A stretch of 64,000 nt of DNA from Lutjanus erythropterus. Lineage: Eukaryota > Chordata > Actinopteri > Lutjaniformes > Lutjanidae. Position numbers and translations under genes: made by a program. The stretch spans positions 5,663,519 to 5,727,518 of the forward strand of contig CM034605.1 in the NCBI GenBank assembly GCA_020091685.1, written 5' to 3'. The notes below the pieces were generated by a model. The model was not told the DNA's origin. It did not search any database and worked only from the letters and a program-made list of their open reading frames with translations. Every line of letters begins with the position of its first letter. Positions within the stretch are counted from its first letter, which is position 1. Positions 48,530 through 61,114 of this stretch are shown here, in pieces.

Positions 48530-51500
48530 CTAGCAAAAAAAAGTGGAGTGCACAATCAGAGGAGAAATGATGTAAACCTTTGGAAATTATTCTAAATGTA
48601 TGGTTCATGATGCTAAAACATTTAGGATGTTTTCATGAAATCAGGCACCTGACTTGAGTAACAGTACATTTGTGCAAAATCCTTATGTTTCTCCAGTGTA
48701 TTCTCTTTGTATTAAAGCATTACAACCTGCTGCAGCTGTTTCCTCTGCAGCAAAGTGTGACACATTTTCCCCACAAAGGGTTTGTTCTTGTAATAATTCA
48801 CTGCAGCTGATGTATAGGATCATGACCACATAGGATGCGGTTTTCTCCTGATCAAACACAGAGCGCAGCTGCAAGTGTTCCTGATAACAGAGAGCGAGAA
48901 CTCAAAGGGTGCAAGGAGCGTTACTTCAGTCTTGTTGCTATGCAACTACAGCATGTCTAACCTGAAGTAGGGGGATAATGCTGAAGATAATAATGGACGA
49001 GGAAAAGTTAGTAATACATCTGCCTGTGCTTAGACGACGAGGAGCCTTTTCTAAAGCAGATGCTAAAATTAATGTTCCTCATCAGGAAAGCCCTCCAGGA
49101 GCTGCTATTATTTTCTCTGACTTTGACATAATGTCAGTGTCATGATGTGACACGTGTGCAGACTTTTAGAGCCCAGAGCAGCGTCCAAAAACGTGCTCTG
49201 TCCAAAGCATGAGTCATATATTGAGGAGGAGATGCACGCTTGCTGCAAACAAATGAGAATGTTCAAAAGCATGTCATGATGTCGCTATGTCAATTTTTCG
49301 TCTTTATTGCTGACACGCATATAATTGGAAAATGACGCATGGGGTTTGGATTAAAGAGCAGCAGACCTTGAGATGATCAACAATGCAGTCAGCATCTTTC
49401 AACCAGTCAGATCAATTGGATGTTTCGCCACTGACCACCCAGGGAGGAGCGAAGGTAAGCGGGGACAAAAGCTACGCTAACCCAGCTTGGATTAAAGGCT
49501 GCTCCTGGCTAATGTCCGGAGAAAACAAAACAGATGAAATGGAGGTCAGGCTGACCAAACAACAGGAAACCAGAGACTGTTGTGCCACATCTTACAGAGA
49601 CCTGCTCCACAACAACCTTGATTAAGCTACCGCAAGACTACAGCAGGACAGGGGAGGCAAACTCCTGGGATGAGTACAATTAGCTGTTGAGTCGATAAAC
49701 ATCGCCACAGTCGTCCCAGATTTAATAGTCAGTTAAACTATTGATTAATATTTTATTAATGTAAACAACAGTCCACTGTTGCCTCTAAGATGTCAGCAGC
49801 TGCCTGCCACAAGTAGGGGTTGCAGCTCTGGCAGACAGCAGCCCCTCTCTCCCCTCATCAATGTCCAAATGGCCTGGATGTTGCAGTCGCCAAAGTGGGA
49901 CACATGATGTCATTCGGCTTGGCAGTATTTTGATCTAGAATAAGGTTGATCTAAAATAAGGTTGTTTGTAGGCTGTGTCAGATTAAACTAACCACTCGAC
50001 CGGAGCAATGTTTAATCACATTCAGTACAGGCATGTGGATGTTAACCTGCAAGGAGAGCAGGCTGCTGGAGCTAGCACTGCTAACATTAGCCACACTGTG
50101 TGACATCTAACATTAGCTGATGCTGTGATCCTGCTTGGTCTGAAAAGATAATACATTTAGCAAGTCTTTGTCTTGTTCTGTAGGATAATGTTTAATGTTC
50201 ATAATGCACAGAGCAAAGTGCTACACATTTCACAGCAGCATTTATAATACGATTTGGTTACTGAAGAATTCGATTAATGCCTTCAAATGGCTCTTAATAC
50301 ACGCAATATTTTTTCGGGTAATGTTTAATCCTATCAATTAATAAATTGCGCCCCATTTGAACTGTTTTCTGGATGTTTTCTTACTTTTAGACAAGACGAC
50401 TAGTCTAAATTAAAATTTTCATTTAATAGACAGGGAAATCAGTTGCCAGGAATATCTCTTGCAGAATTTGTGTTTACATCAATGATGTTTTGTTCTCAAA
50501 AGCAGTCAAAAGTGATGAACAATGGTTCCCAGATGTTGAACTTTATATGTGAAGACGTCTACAATATTATCATCACCTTTTTGTTGCTCTTGTTTTCATT
50601 CAAAATGAACCAAATTCAAAAAATGCAATACAGAATTATTCTCTGTTGTATACTTGTTTATGTATATATGTATGTATATATATGTGTGTGTGTATACATA
50701 TATGTATACACACACATATATATACATACATATTTACATACATATATATACATGTAAATAACTATACATATATATATATATACATTCTTTACTTTCATAA
50801 CCATCTGTATATATGCTGCATTTGTGTGCAGCATGTACAAACTACAACTCTCATTTTACTGTACAGATTGTACAACTGTGTTGTGTAATGATAATAAATG
50901 ACCTTGATACCTTGAAACCTTGATAATAAGAAGCAGCTCAAAAAACGACGTCTAGCTCAATAATATAATCAGATAGAATCAAATGACATTATCAGCATTC
51001 AAAAATTTAGATCTCGTACAGAGCAGTTCTGTTACTGCTAATCTCAGTCGGCATGACATTTCCCATCTTTTTCCCCCAGCTGATTCCCTTCTATTTCATT
51101 GTAAATCAGCGCCATATTCCACAAAATCATTCCCAATAAATCCCATTCATTTAAACCCAAAGAGGAAAAAGGAAAAGGAAAAACACTGCCATTATCAAGT
51201 GATTCAGCATTCACGCTTTCCTTATTCACTCCTCATTTCCATGCTGAAATCATGATGTAAACTGAAGCCACAAATCCAGCTGAAAGTAAACGAGGCAAGA
51301 CTGGCAATCACAATGGGTCTTTGAGAGTGTTTCGCCCCTCGTCTACAACCATACTCCATAATAATGCTGTGTATTATGTTCCTGTCTAAGAGGGAGTATA
51401 AGGAATGAATTGCCGGGGCTTTCATGCTGTCGAGTGCCAGCTGCCTTCCAACGCCTAGCTCACCGCCTCAAATCACACATTCAGTTGCTCTCTTTGACAT

Positions 51501-54500
51501 AAAAGCACAGTGAAAAAAATAGCCTTGATTTCTTTTTTGACTGCTGCTGAATGGGCTCCGTAGAGCCGTGGATGTCTTAAGTGGTCAGTAGCGGTGATGC
51601 ATGGCTCTTTGGTATTGTTGCTGAATGAGAGGGGCTGCGACTGATGATTAACTTGACTTGTCGGCTTGGTACTGTTTTGAAGTGATAGAAAAGGGGGCTT
51701 TGAAATTGCTCTGCATCTTTCACCGCGCTCTTTCCACTTTGTGAGACGCACAAAGTCAATCAAGGCCTTCATAAGCATTTTGCACAAAGATTTTTTTCAG
51801 TGTTACCAGATGTGACTATTTTCTAAATGTAATTTGGAGACTATACAGTATGTGGATACGCTATTCAGGAAAGCACAAACAATATCAAAAATCTGGCAGC
51901 TAGTCATTAGTTACAGACATTCATGAATACAAGGAACACAGCAATTAATGGGGGGACAGTACAGTGTGTCTGTTAGATGAATATTTATGCTCGTCTCTTC
52001 TACAGAAGTCCTGTTTTTATTTCATGTGCTGTAAGCAGAGCTGAAAAATGTAAAATTACACCCAAAGCATGCCAAAGTGTACTGTTTGAATAAAGCCAGC
52101 AGTCGATGACGCACAGCGTTTCCTTCGAGCTGGCCACCAGCCACCAAGCAAAACGGAGTGAGTTAGCATGAGAAGTGTTACTTCTGAGTGAAAACATGAA
52201 AGACTTCCAGCCATCATGGGCACAAACACAAGACACAGGTAGTGGAGAGCAGTAACAGGGCTGCAAGCATAACAAGACACACACATTCACAAAATGAAGG
52301 TTTTACAACAGGCAGCTATCTTCATGGATAAATGTTTTAATTTCAAGGTCTGTGTGAGGGAGTGTGAAGCAATCGCTATAGTTCCTATCACCTCTTTTTA
52401 GAAGTTATTTTTATTTTGCACCAAATTTCACTTTTGGGAAACAAGCGTATGATGAGAAGATGAGAAGATTGATAGAACGCTCTCATTGCTATCTGCTAAA
52501 TTACCAGGACTGGGTTAGCTTCATGGATGTATAAAGAAGAAACAAAACCCAAACATAGCACCCAGTCAGTCTGATGGGAATACATATGAGAAAAAAGTTT
52601 CAATCTTTCAGGTTTAGTACACAGCTCTCTGTTTCTTTTTATAGTGGTGGGCTATTGAGAGATGCCACAGGAAAACTATATACTGCAATACTATAAGTGG
52701 CCATTGGGTAAAATTGGAAAGCGAGGCTGAGAGGTGACACTGTATACATTATTATTTTCACCAACCCTGTTCCACTTAGTCCAACAATGCATCTTTACTA
52801 TTGTTAGATAGCCTTTCTAACATTGTGAAATGGTGTATTTTAACCATGAGCCATGATATTTTCTTATATCTACACAGGTTTTTTTCATGCATAGACCTAC
52901 CCAAAATGTGACTGAAAACTGAAAATAATAAGTCTAAACAAACAAACAAAAAAAAAAAAAGCTGACAGTGATCTTAAGCTTCAGAAAGTCCAGTCTTCTT
53001 GGTGACATTCCTGTGCTTGATCCATTCTTCCACCACAGCCTCCTTGCCAGTATCTACACTAATGCTCACAGCCAATCAGAGCACAGCAGTTTAAGCTAAT
53101 CATAGCACAGTAGAGTGGGACTAGGCGTAACCATCTTGGGAATAAAAATAATGCTTGCTGCATCCAGGTTCTCCTTTATTCATCCATGATCAGCTTATGT
53201 ATCTCAGCATAAATACTGGAAACAAGGGGAAACAGCCAGCCTGGCTCCGGCTGTAGCTAACAATATCTGATTACTAACAACTACAACGCTCACTAATTAA
53301 GATGTTATCTCTCATTTGATTAATCTTTACAAAACCAAAATGTAAAAATGACAAATTGCATTTTTACAAAGGTGTGCTTACCTTGAGAAAGGGCCAGGTT
53401 AGCTGTTTCCAGTCTGAATACTAAGCTAAGCTAGTCAGCTGCTAGCTGTAGCTTCACATTCACAATAGATATGAAAGTGGTATTGGAACTTTTTAACTTG
53501 TCACAGTCCATTGTTTCCTTGTGAATCATTACAGATATATAGGTAATAAAAAAATTAGTTAGCAAAGTGGAAATTGGAAATAAGTTGTGATTAATGATTG
53601 AATGCGTCCATGAAGATAGTGCATAAAGGTTGAAAATTCAACAGCGATAGCAACTCACTTTGCGGCAGGGACAGAAACTCACCTCTGATTATATAAACCT
53701 GTCCACCTATCAAGTGTTTTAGACAACAGAACAGTCCATCTGACAACAAGGGTTGGACAGCAGTAAGAAAAACAACGGACCAAGATGTCAAAAAGGCAGT
53801 AGGGTGAGAGAGTTTCAGGTGCAGACATAACAGAAGATGCAAGGAAAGAGAAACAGGGTCAGAAGGCCAACAACATTGCACAAAGTTCAACAAGTGGCAC
53901 TTTTTGTTTGAACTTGCTGCTCGGATCCCTGGAAACTGACTGAGGAGGCCGACCAGGAAACGAGGGAAACCAGGGATCAAACCAGAGGAAAACTTAGAAG
54001 CAGGTAGTGCAGCTGAGATAGACTGGACTATCTCTTTTTTGGAGAAGTTACGAGCCATGCATAGCTTCTCTTTGGCTAAGTTGTAGTTGGATAAATTAAA
54101 GCAAATAAATTTAGAATATTTAAAGGGATAGTTTGGATTAGTTGAGGTGGGGTTTTATGGGGTACTTATCAGTCAGTGTGTTCGCGACACTAGATGCTGG
54201 TTTGTACGCCTCCAGAGAGGAGCACCAACACAGAATCTAAACAATGAACTGCTGTGGACATGGTTAGCAACAGAAGGCTATTTAGCTACTTAAAAAACAT
54301 CAGTATCAGTTTAGAATATCGTCAGTCCTTTATTTTGCTGTCAGACAGCCTTTTCTGACAGCAAACCACCATTATACAAGCCAAATATTGCGCTCTCCAA
54401 AGCAACCAATCCCCATAGGCGAAATCAGCCATTTTATCTCACCGTACACAGGAGTCATTGGTCTACCACTGCCTCTATCTTTCTGTTAGTTTGTGTTATT

Positions 54501-57500
54501 GTGTGACTGTTGATGAAACCAACATAGCCTTTAAAACACCGAAGTCACACATTAACACAAACAAAACTAACAAATCAAGGAAACAGTTTACCAACAACTC
54601 TTGTGTTCTGCAAGGTAAAATTATTGATTTCACCTACTGAGTTTGGTAGGTTTGGAGTGAGCGATAATTGGCTTGTATGAGGTTTCCTGTCATAAAAGAC
54701 AATAGCAGTATTCTAAATATGGCATGCACTTAAAATAATTATGATTTTTTTAGGTGGACCTTTTATTAAGAGGCTAAAATATCTTTTGTTGCTAACCCTG
54801 TCCACAGCCGTTCATTGCTTAACCATCATGCTGGTGCTCCTCTCTGCTTCTCTATCTACTGTAGCTAATATAATGACTATTGATAAGTATCTTATACAAC
54901 CCCACATTAAATAATCAAAATTATCGCTTTAATAAAGGCCTTTCAAGTCAGTTTGACCATATAGTATATTTCCAGCTGATTCAAGCTCTTAATTTTCTTT
55001 AATTGTCCAAATGCCATTTAAATTTTATGTTATTTTAACAGGAATTAAAAGAGTTGTATAGTGACAATATACTATAATATGACATAAAAACATGTTGGTG
55101 GCCTGTATGGCTTGCTAATCCATAAGAGACTGAAGTTTAATGCAGAAAAGTACATTGTTATTATCACATGATGTATATTGTGTAAGGCTGCCTAAAGATA
55201 AATCAATTTGTCCTTTCCCCGTCTGACACGGGTCAAAAAAATGTTCACACTCTTCACTGCCCTTTTGGCAAATGACTGAAATAAAACCTTTTAGAGTACT
55301 TACTGGGTGGCTTGTTGGCAGCCAGGTTTTTGAAATGGATGCCTTTGATGATCTCCACGGAGAGACGTCCTGTTGTGGCATTGTACACCAGGCCAACAAG
55401 GATCTCTGGTGTGGAAGTCTGACTGACTGACTGGAATGATGAGGCGCTTTCACTGCATGTCATATCTGAGAGGCTGACCTGGGATTCACCACCCTGGAAA
55501 TAAATGTTCAGAAAATTGTTCACTGGTATATATAAAAAACAGTGAACGTGCCCTTATGTACTGCAACGTCAATAAGATTTATTAGTTCCAATTACCATTT
55601 TAGTTTCAAACACTATCAGTAGCATTTGCAAAATCAAGTGTACAAATGCATTATAATTAATACAATACATTTGGTAATCAACAGTTAACTCAGTCTTGAC
55701 CCCCTACAAAGCTACGCCAATGGATCCTTGGTTTCAGACAGGTGTTGTCAGATTTCCGTTGGTTTGTTAATTGAAAAAGGACTCCAGTGTTGTGTCAGAA
55801 TCTCTTTCCCCAACAGTTTCAATTTGAGCAATGCTTGACCTCAACCTAACATAACCTAACATGAACTTAAGCCCTACCCTCAGTTGTGACGACAGAAGTC
55901 TTGATACAATGGGGAAATACTACAGTGGATGTGCTAATCATGAACAGAGCTTTTTTGAGGCAACATGTTAACACAGAATAGTTGTGTTGTATTAAAAGCG
56001 TGTAAGAAAACACTGACTGAGTATCACAATATTATGTTCTGTAATACTGTAGCAACTCTCAGAAACACTGTAATGTGATATTGTGATACATGCAAAGAAT
56101 CATAGCAGTCGTTTATTTTGTAAAAACTGTAGCTGTAAACTTGACAGGCCGGAGGAGGAAACACAATGAAATAATCAAATAAATTATGCTGCTGTGTGCG
56201 TAAATGTGCACACAGTTTCTCTCTCTTGGGGAGCACAGTCTGTACCACCCGCAACCCATTCTGTATTGATCAGAATGTTAATTTTGATGATCTGGCTCAA
56301 TCCAGATCACTGATTCACTGAGCTTATGTGCTCCTTGGCTTTGGAGGTGATGTGCATGTGCTGGGCATGCTAGTGATTGCAGCTTACGTTGGACGTCTGT
56401 GACGATTATCAGTCATCCAGGTCATGGTTATCCAAGAAAGGTTCAATCAAGGGCAACTGGACTATAAATTTTTTCAAGGATCAGTTCAGTTGCCCTTGAT
56501 TCAGCCTTTCTTGGATAACTAATGTTGGAGGGGATAAACACAAGCCTTTCCTTACACTCTTGTTCTTTTGGCTTTTGGAAATGGTAAGAAAATGGAAGGA
56601 CAATATGCACTTATTTTTCAGCAACACCATATGTTGCTCTTTTACGAAAGCACTACAAAAATATTGCTGTGGGAAGCAATAAAAGTCAAGTAAAACAATA
56701 CATGACACATTTCTTGTAGATCATACTAATGAACGTTTGGTGAACCCACAGTTTGAGATATTCCTTCATTGCTAAGATGCTTTATTAGGCCGCTTTTCCT
56801 CTTTGTAATCTATATTTAAATTAAATTTTAAATGCTAGCAAAAAGAAAACAAACCACCATCAGTGAACTGATGGTTGTTTTCTTCCCTGATGTGAAATGG
56901 AGGCAGTGTCACGCCACCATGTATTCCTCAGACACATTAAACCAACAGAAGAAACTGGTTCGTAAAACAAGATGTTAATATTCTCCCCCGAGCTGCAAAA
57001 TATAACCTCATTCTGAAAATGCTATCCAATCACAGGAAAGATCAATCAACATGGAGCAGCAATTAGTGAGGTGTTATGAGAGCGCTTGAAAGCCAGCACC
57101 TGCTTTGATCCTACTTACCGGGAGAGCGCAGCAGGGGTCTAATATGACCGGCACAGACATTTTGCCCTGAAGGTTGAGCTTGGTGAGGTAGAACACCTTT
57201 TCCCCGAGCACCTTCTCCTTCTTCATTCGCCGCATACTGTAAAGGCGGAATCGGATGGCGTAATTGCTGATCATCTCTGACTCCACGTGGCTAAAGCGAA
57301 AGGTCTCCGTGAAGATTGGACACGGGCCTCTCTGGATCCCCGTCTTCGCCCTCTGCTTCTTGGTGGGCAGCAACACCAGGTGGACCTGCCAGGAGATGTT
57401 GCCGGTGCGTTTTAGGGCGGGAAGGTCCGTCACTGCCATAATGGTGACCGCCAGCTGCTGGTCCTCTGAGTCAAAGTCAAACACCACATCCAGAGTGCCA

Positions 57501-57927
57501 TATTTTGCAATTGGATCTGGTTCATAATCTTTAGGGAGCTGAGCTGCTGATCCACGGGCTGACATGTCCTAAAGAAACCAATGAGATGTTCAATATGCAA
57601 TAAAAAGCTCTATATACATTTCAGTCATATCTTAACTGGCGTAACTGGTGTTTACCTCAGGACTCAGGACAGCCGTACTGTCACTGGGTACATCCTCCTC
57701 GTAGCCCTTGTTGAGGTAACTCTCTGTCTCGTGGCCGTCGCTGCCTTCACTGGGGCATTTGCCAAACGACAGGTGGGGACTGCCGCTGGTATGGGACAGA
57801 TCGCACTTGGCATCTCCCAGGTCTGACAGCGTACAGGACATCCTCGGAGAGCCATTCTCATCCTGATAGGGAGGTGGCTGAAGCTCATCCAGCGGCGGCG
57901 TTCGTCTCATCCGCTGAATGCAGTTGG
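48216..57927 (-). CDS. syt14: synaptotagmin-14, partial (last four coding exons)
   Basis: Exons 57927-57656, 57568-57119, 55493-55304 and 48529-48216 join in frame (2 nt plus 90 codons, 150 codons, 63 codons plus 1 nt, 104 codons plus stop) to give about 407 C-terminal residues of a protein of about 555. The sequence matches SYT14 closely: [13 protein letters not shown] linker, C2A, C2B, and the ending CRWHSLLES with the synaptotagmin WHxL motif. SYT14 is a membrane-trafficking C2 protein that does not bind Ca2+; human mutations are linked to a recessive spinocerebellar ataxia. The transmembrane N-terminus is not in this window. Which teleost duplicate (a or b) this is cannot be told. Confidence 0.95.
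48530..53194 (-). other. syt14: syt14 intron between the two C2B exons (first part)
   Basis: Holds an (AT/GT)-rich ATACATATATGT tract at about 50650-50790, whose overlapping frames on both strands are artefacts, a fragment of the palindromic MITE near 52425-52500, and otherwise nothing recognised. 51230-51760 is more complex than its surroundings and could be a regulatory element. Confidence 0.5.
53195..53500. mobile_element. palindromic MITE copy with both arms, in syt14 intron
   Basis: The forward arm (ACTGGAAACAAGGGGAAACA near 53217, CAGCCTGGCTC) and reverse arm (TTAGCTGTTTCCAGTCTGAA near 53399, TAAGCTAAGCTAGTCAGCTG) are inverted relatives, framing a centre of about 150 bp with ACTCATTAATT-like and TGTAAAAATGAC words. 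Same family as 14.7 and 61-62 kb. Confidence 0.7.
53591..54058 (-). other. unidentified 155-codon open frame in syt14 intron
   Basis: An uninterrupted minus-strand frame starting [20 protein letters not shown], with a leucine-rich, cysteine-containing middle. It lies between two fold-back MITEs and on the syt14 sense strand. No family recognised, no clear splice sites, and no homology in other frames. Either chance or a relic of an unrecognised element. Confidence 0.25.
54119..54932. mobile_element. fold-back MITE with about 200-bp arms, in syt14 intron
   Basis: The left arm TTTAAAGGGATAGTTTGGAT...GGTGGGGTT pairs with the right arm ...AACCCCACATTAAATAATCA...TTATCGCTTTAA. Pairing continues through the GTACTTATCA/TGATAAGTATC and GAGAGGAGCACCA/TGGTGCTCCTCTC words and further inward. 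TTAA-like sequence sits at both outer edges. The centre includes AACACAAACAAAACTAACAA. No coding capacity. Confidence 0.85.
55304..55493 (-). CDS. syt14: syt14 exon encoding the C2A-C2B linker and first C2B strands
   Basis: The exon starts with GGTGGTGAATCC after TTTCCAG and ends CCACCCA|GTAAGT in phase 1. It encodes a serine-rich linker ([19 protein letters not shown]) and the first C2B strands, [20 protein letters not shown] and [14 protein letters not shown]. The C2B loop 1 has no acidic Ca2+ ligands. The split codon A|AT gives Asn and continues as TYVKL in the last exon. Confidence 0.93.
55494..57118 (-). other. syt14: syt14 intron between C2A and C2B exons
   Basis: 1625 bp. Contains the inverted repeat at 56427-56519; otherwise nothing recognised. 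Confidence 0.7.
56427..56519. repeat. 34-bp inverted repeat
   Basis: GTTATCCAAGAAAGGTTCAA...GGGCAACTGG (56427-56460) and TCAGTTGCCC...CTTTCTTGGATAAC (56486-56519) are near-perfect reverse complements around a 25-base AT-rich centre. The sequence resembles the end of a dispersed fish repeat joined head to head. Confidence 0.8.
57119..57568 (-). CDS. syt14: syt14 exon encoding the C2A domain
   Basis: Exactly 150 codons between TTTAG and CCG|GTAAGT. It opens [18 protein letters not shown] and holds a full C2A fold: [20 protein letters not shown], then [37 protein letters not shown], and a last strand [13 protein letters not shown]. The first loop lacks the Asp residues and the SDPYVK motif of Ca2+-binding synaptotagmins, as known for SYT14. 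Purifying selection looks strong relative to the surrounding intron sequence. Confidence 0.95.
57656..57927 (-). CDS. syt14: syt14 exon encoding the linker before C2A
   Basis: The exon follows a pyrimidine tract ending CAACCAG and ends at CCTGAG|GTAAAC. It encodes [19 protein letters not shown] and, further on, [18 protein letters not shown], characteristic of the SYT14 linker. It is rich in serine, proline and acidic residues with no fold expected. Entry is mid-codon (two bases), so an upstream exon ending in phase 1 must exist; I could not find it up to position 64000. The intron to the next exon is only 87 bp. Confidence 0.92.
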
Positions 57928-60900
57928 CTGGTTGAAAGAAAGGAGAAAGACGAGGGATCACAATAATATACTGTACATATTTTATTATTTATCATATGAG
58001 TTTTATTTGAACCACAGGGAGAAAGTAAAGTGTGGTTCTTGATCTTTTTAAGTCACAGAAACAACAGCAATCTAGCAATCACAATGTCATTCAATCGACT
58101 GGTTGGTTAGACAGAGGCTGATCATGAAGCACCTTGCATGTGTTTCTTTATCTGGATTTATCCGGATATAGTTACCATTTTAATACGAGCATAAATAGAG
58201 TGAGCCTGACATGAAATAAAACAGAATGGTAAAGACACACTCACAACTCTACTGCTTTTCTTCCACATTTCAGCAAACTGCTTTCCTCAGGATCAGAGGT
58301 CTTATTCATCCTAAAGAAGACAATTTGCCTCAACATAGATCTGTATAAGTTGAAATAAATGCATCAAGTTATGAGCGTGCTGCTTTCCTATTCTGTTTTA
58401 TCAGTGGAATGTCACAGTGGCATTAACATTTACTGTAGTTCAAAGCACACTGTGCCTGAGTACAGTTTTAAAGAGCTGCTGGCATGGCTGAAGACAAATC
58501 AACCACAGCTATTAATGTGGGAAAGGTGAGACAGTTTTATTTTTATAGCATATTTTATACAGCAGATAACTTAAAGTGATTTACATACGACAAAGACAGA
58601 ACAAAAACAGCCTGGGAGAAAGAAAAGCAAAGCATAAAAGGGACAAAAAAATATATCATGCTGATCTTAAGGTAGGGTTAAACACTAATCATGGCCCAAT
58701 GGCCCATGGTCACAAAAAGGTACTCTGTGGCCACCGAATATTCCATGTAGGTTTATCCCTGTACTGCAAGCCTTTGCCAACACGTTACAGTTCAATAAAC
58801 ATCCCGATTCCTTTGAGCTGTTTTGTTTAACATTCTGTGAAAACAGCGAACAGCATTCATTGGTGGCTACCTACTGATATGTCTGGGCTACTGAAGTATG
58901 GGTTTACTAAGCCTACTCAAAGCGCTGACATATCCCTACAGAAGAACCACAAACACAAAACGGCTAACTATGAAACTGCAATGAAAAACAAGGATTGAAT
59001 GGAAGAAAGTGTTTAAGAGGCTGGAATATGATGCGTTTAAGGACATAATGTACTGCAGTGTGTGCTGCCAGTTTCCTTAACTAGCCGAGGAGTCTAACTC
59101 ATTTTCAAGTTATTATTTGATCCACCAAAAATGTACTTTGGGCAGCAAATTTAGAGACTTGGGGGCTTGTGGGGTCCGTGCTTATAAATATTCGTGTCAG
59201 TGCCTGTAAAGGTTGTGAAGCCCCAAATCGGACATATGAGAGTTTTCAGAAAAATCCGAGCATCCCAAGAAAGCCACCTGACATGAACGTATTATTAGTC
59301 TAAGATCCTCTGTAAGTTTGTTCCAGATCTGTGGAGCACTGAACAGCAGCTGACAGAAGCCTCCATTTCTTTGCATTTAAGTTCTATGGAAGAGCAGTAT
59401 GTCCACCGCATGTTCATAAGTACCAGTTTTATTTAGAGGAAATGTTCTCTCAAATAGTTTAATTAATTTTTAACAACAATTCCAGCTCACAGGAGCGAAG
59501 CTGGAGAGCGAATGTGTACCCATGTTATAATGAGTCTACAGAATTAACCCTGGATCACAACATAGCAGGTTGAATTTGCTGACAGTGAAGCACTCATTAC
59601 TTAAGGATTACACAGTCATTAACACATTCTGCCTAGCCCTATGCAATTTAATTTTAAGTTGTATTTACTGAGGCTTTAAATTAGAGTCGATGTTTAAACT
59701 CTGCACCTCAATGCTAAAGTATAATTCAGGTTCTTCTTTTCTGGCATAACACAGATCGTTCATGTAATTCTTTATCATTTTATTTATCATAGATTTTGTG
59801 TTCACTCTGACAAATGGAACTTACTCTGCCCGTCCCAATGAGCATAATGTGCTCTGTGAGAGGAATCTTTTGAATGCACAACCTAAATAAAACATCAGGT
59901 ATGCACCATTAAAGGCCTGAACTGAATACTTCTTAATCTGCCACAGATTTCATGCCTCTCACCTTTCTAAATGATTCAGTTGCCTGGAAGGCAAAGAATG
60001 AGGCTATACTGGGAGTCTCCGTGGCACTCATAAAGAACCTTGAATAGTGTTGTCAGCTGCATTCTCAAATCTGCCTCCCTTGTCCAATTTGGATTCACAA
60101 AAATTGAGCAGCCGATGCTAATACTCCCATAGGGACACTGGCGAAGCTTTAAACCCCGGTCTCTCACAAAAAAAAGAAAGACAGAGAGAAAGAAAACAAA
60201 AGATGAAGAAGAAAATAACTTGTGAAAAAAAAAAATGCTCTTCTTTTTCTGTCTCCTAACTTTTGGAAAAAAGCCAGCGCTGTGATGACGTAATTCCAGC
60301 TCTCTCCCAAGTTCTTGAAACTTTCACTCTTAATAATGTCAGTGAGACACCACCTCAAAGTGGCACATAACAGTGGCAGGATGGAGGCAAAGGAGTCTTA
60401 ACTAAGTGTCATGGAGGGCTTGATAAAAGGAGCAAATCCATTTTGAGCAGCTTTTTTCCTGCTGAGCCGGGGGCGGTTGATTTGATGGGAGCTGCTGTGT
60501 AAAAGCACTACTCTTTTCTCCAGCCCGCTAATTGGGATGGTTACCATTCCTCCTCTCGTCTAACCCAGCCTTCCTTCACAGAGTTTCAGCCCCTCTGTAC
60601 TGGCAGTCGCCTTGTTTTGCCTTCTTGTACCTCTGTAAGTGGGGAAACAGTTTGTGCTTTGAGAATCTTGACTGTGAAACTATAGGTACAAATATTTTAG
60701 GTGACAAATGCGTGGAGCGGGGAAACAGAGGTGACCTTTCGTCCAGCTGTAGTTTTACAAGACAGTGGAAATTTCACGGGTCAGCGTCATCGTGATCAAT
60801 CAGTAGCTAGGCAAAAGGCCAGTATCAGTTTATGTAATACACTACTGTACTACAAGTATTATCTCCCCGATTTCAACAAAGCAATATATACCTGAAGTAA

Positions 60901-61114
60901 ATCAAACAGGAGTAATAAGTTACAGTACTTCTGAGAAACTGAACAGACATGCAGTAGATATTTTTTGTTGTACAAGTCTGTGTACATGCTGTGAAATGGC
61001 TTTTACAAGGCATTTAACTAAGAACATCTTTTTGTGTGTGCCTCCAAGCACCTGGAAAACACAAACACACTTGTTTGAAAATGATCTCAGCTACAGTATC
61101 TGGCTCCCTTGTTC
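57928..61114 (-). other. syt14: syt14 upstream intron (first part)
   Basis: No further syt14 exon was recognised. 58540-59410 resembles a LINE 3' tail (TTAAAGTGATTTACATACGA; GTTCCAGATCTGTGGAGCAC). Around 60430-60540 a complex stretch with GCCCGCTAATTGGGATGG could be regulatory. Confidence 0.45.

Noticed and set aside
50646-50888. Frames rich in Tyr/Ile/Cys on both strands
   Set aside because: Produced by the ATACATATATGT microsatellite.
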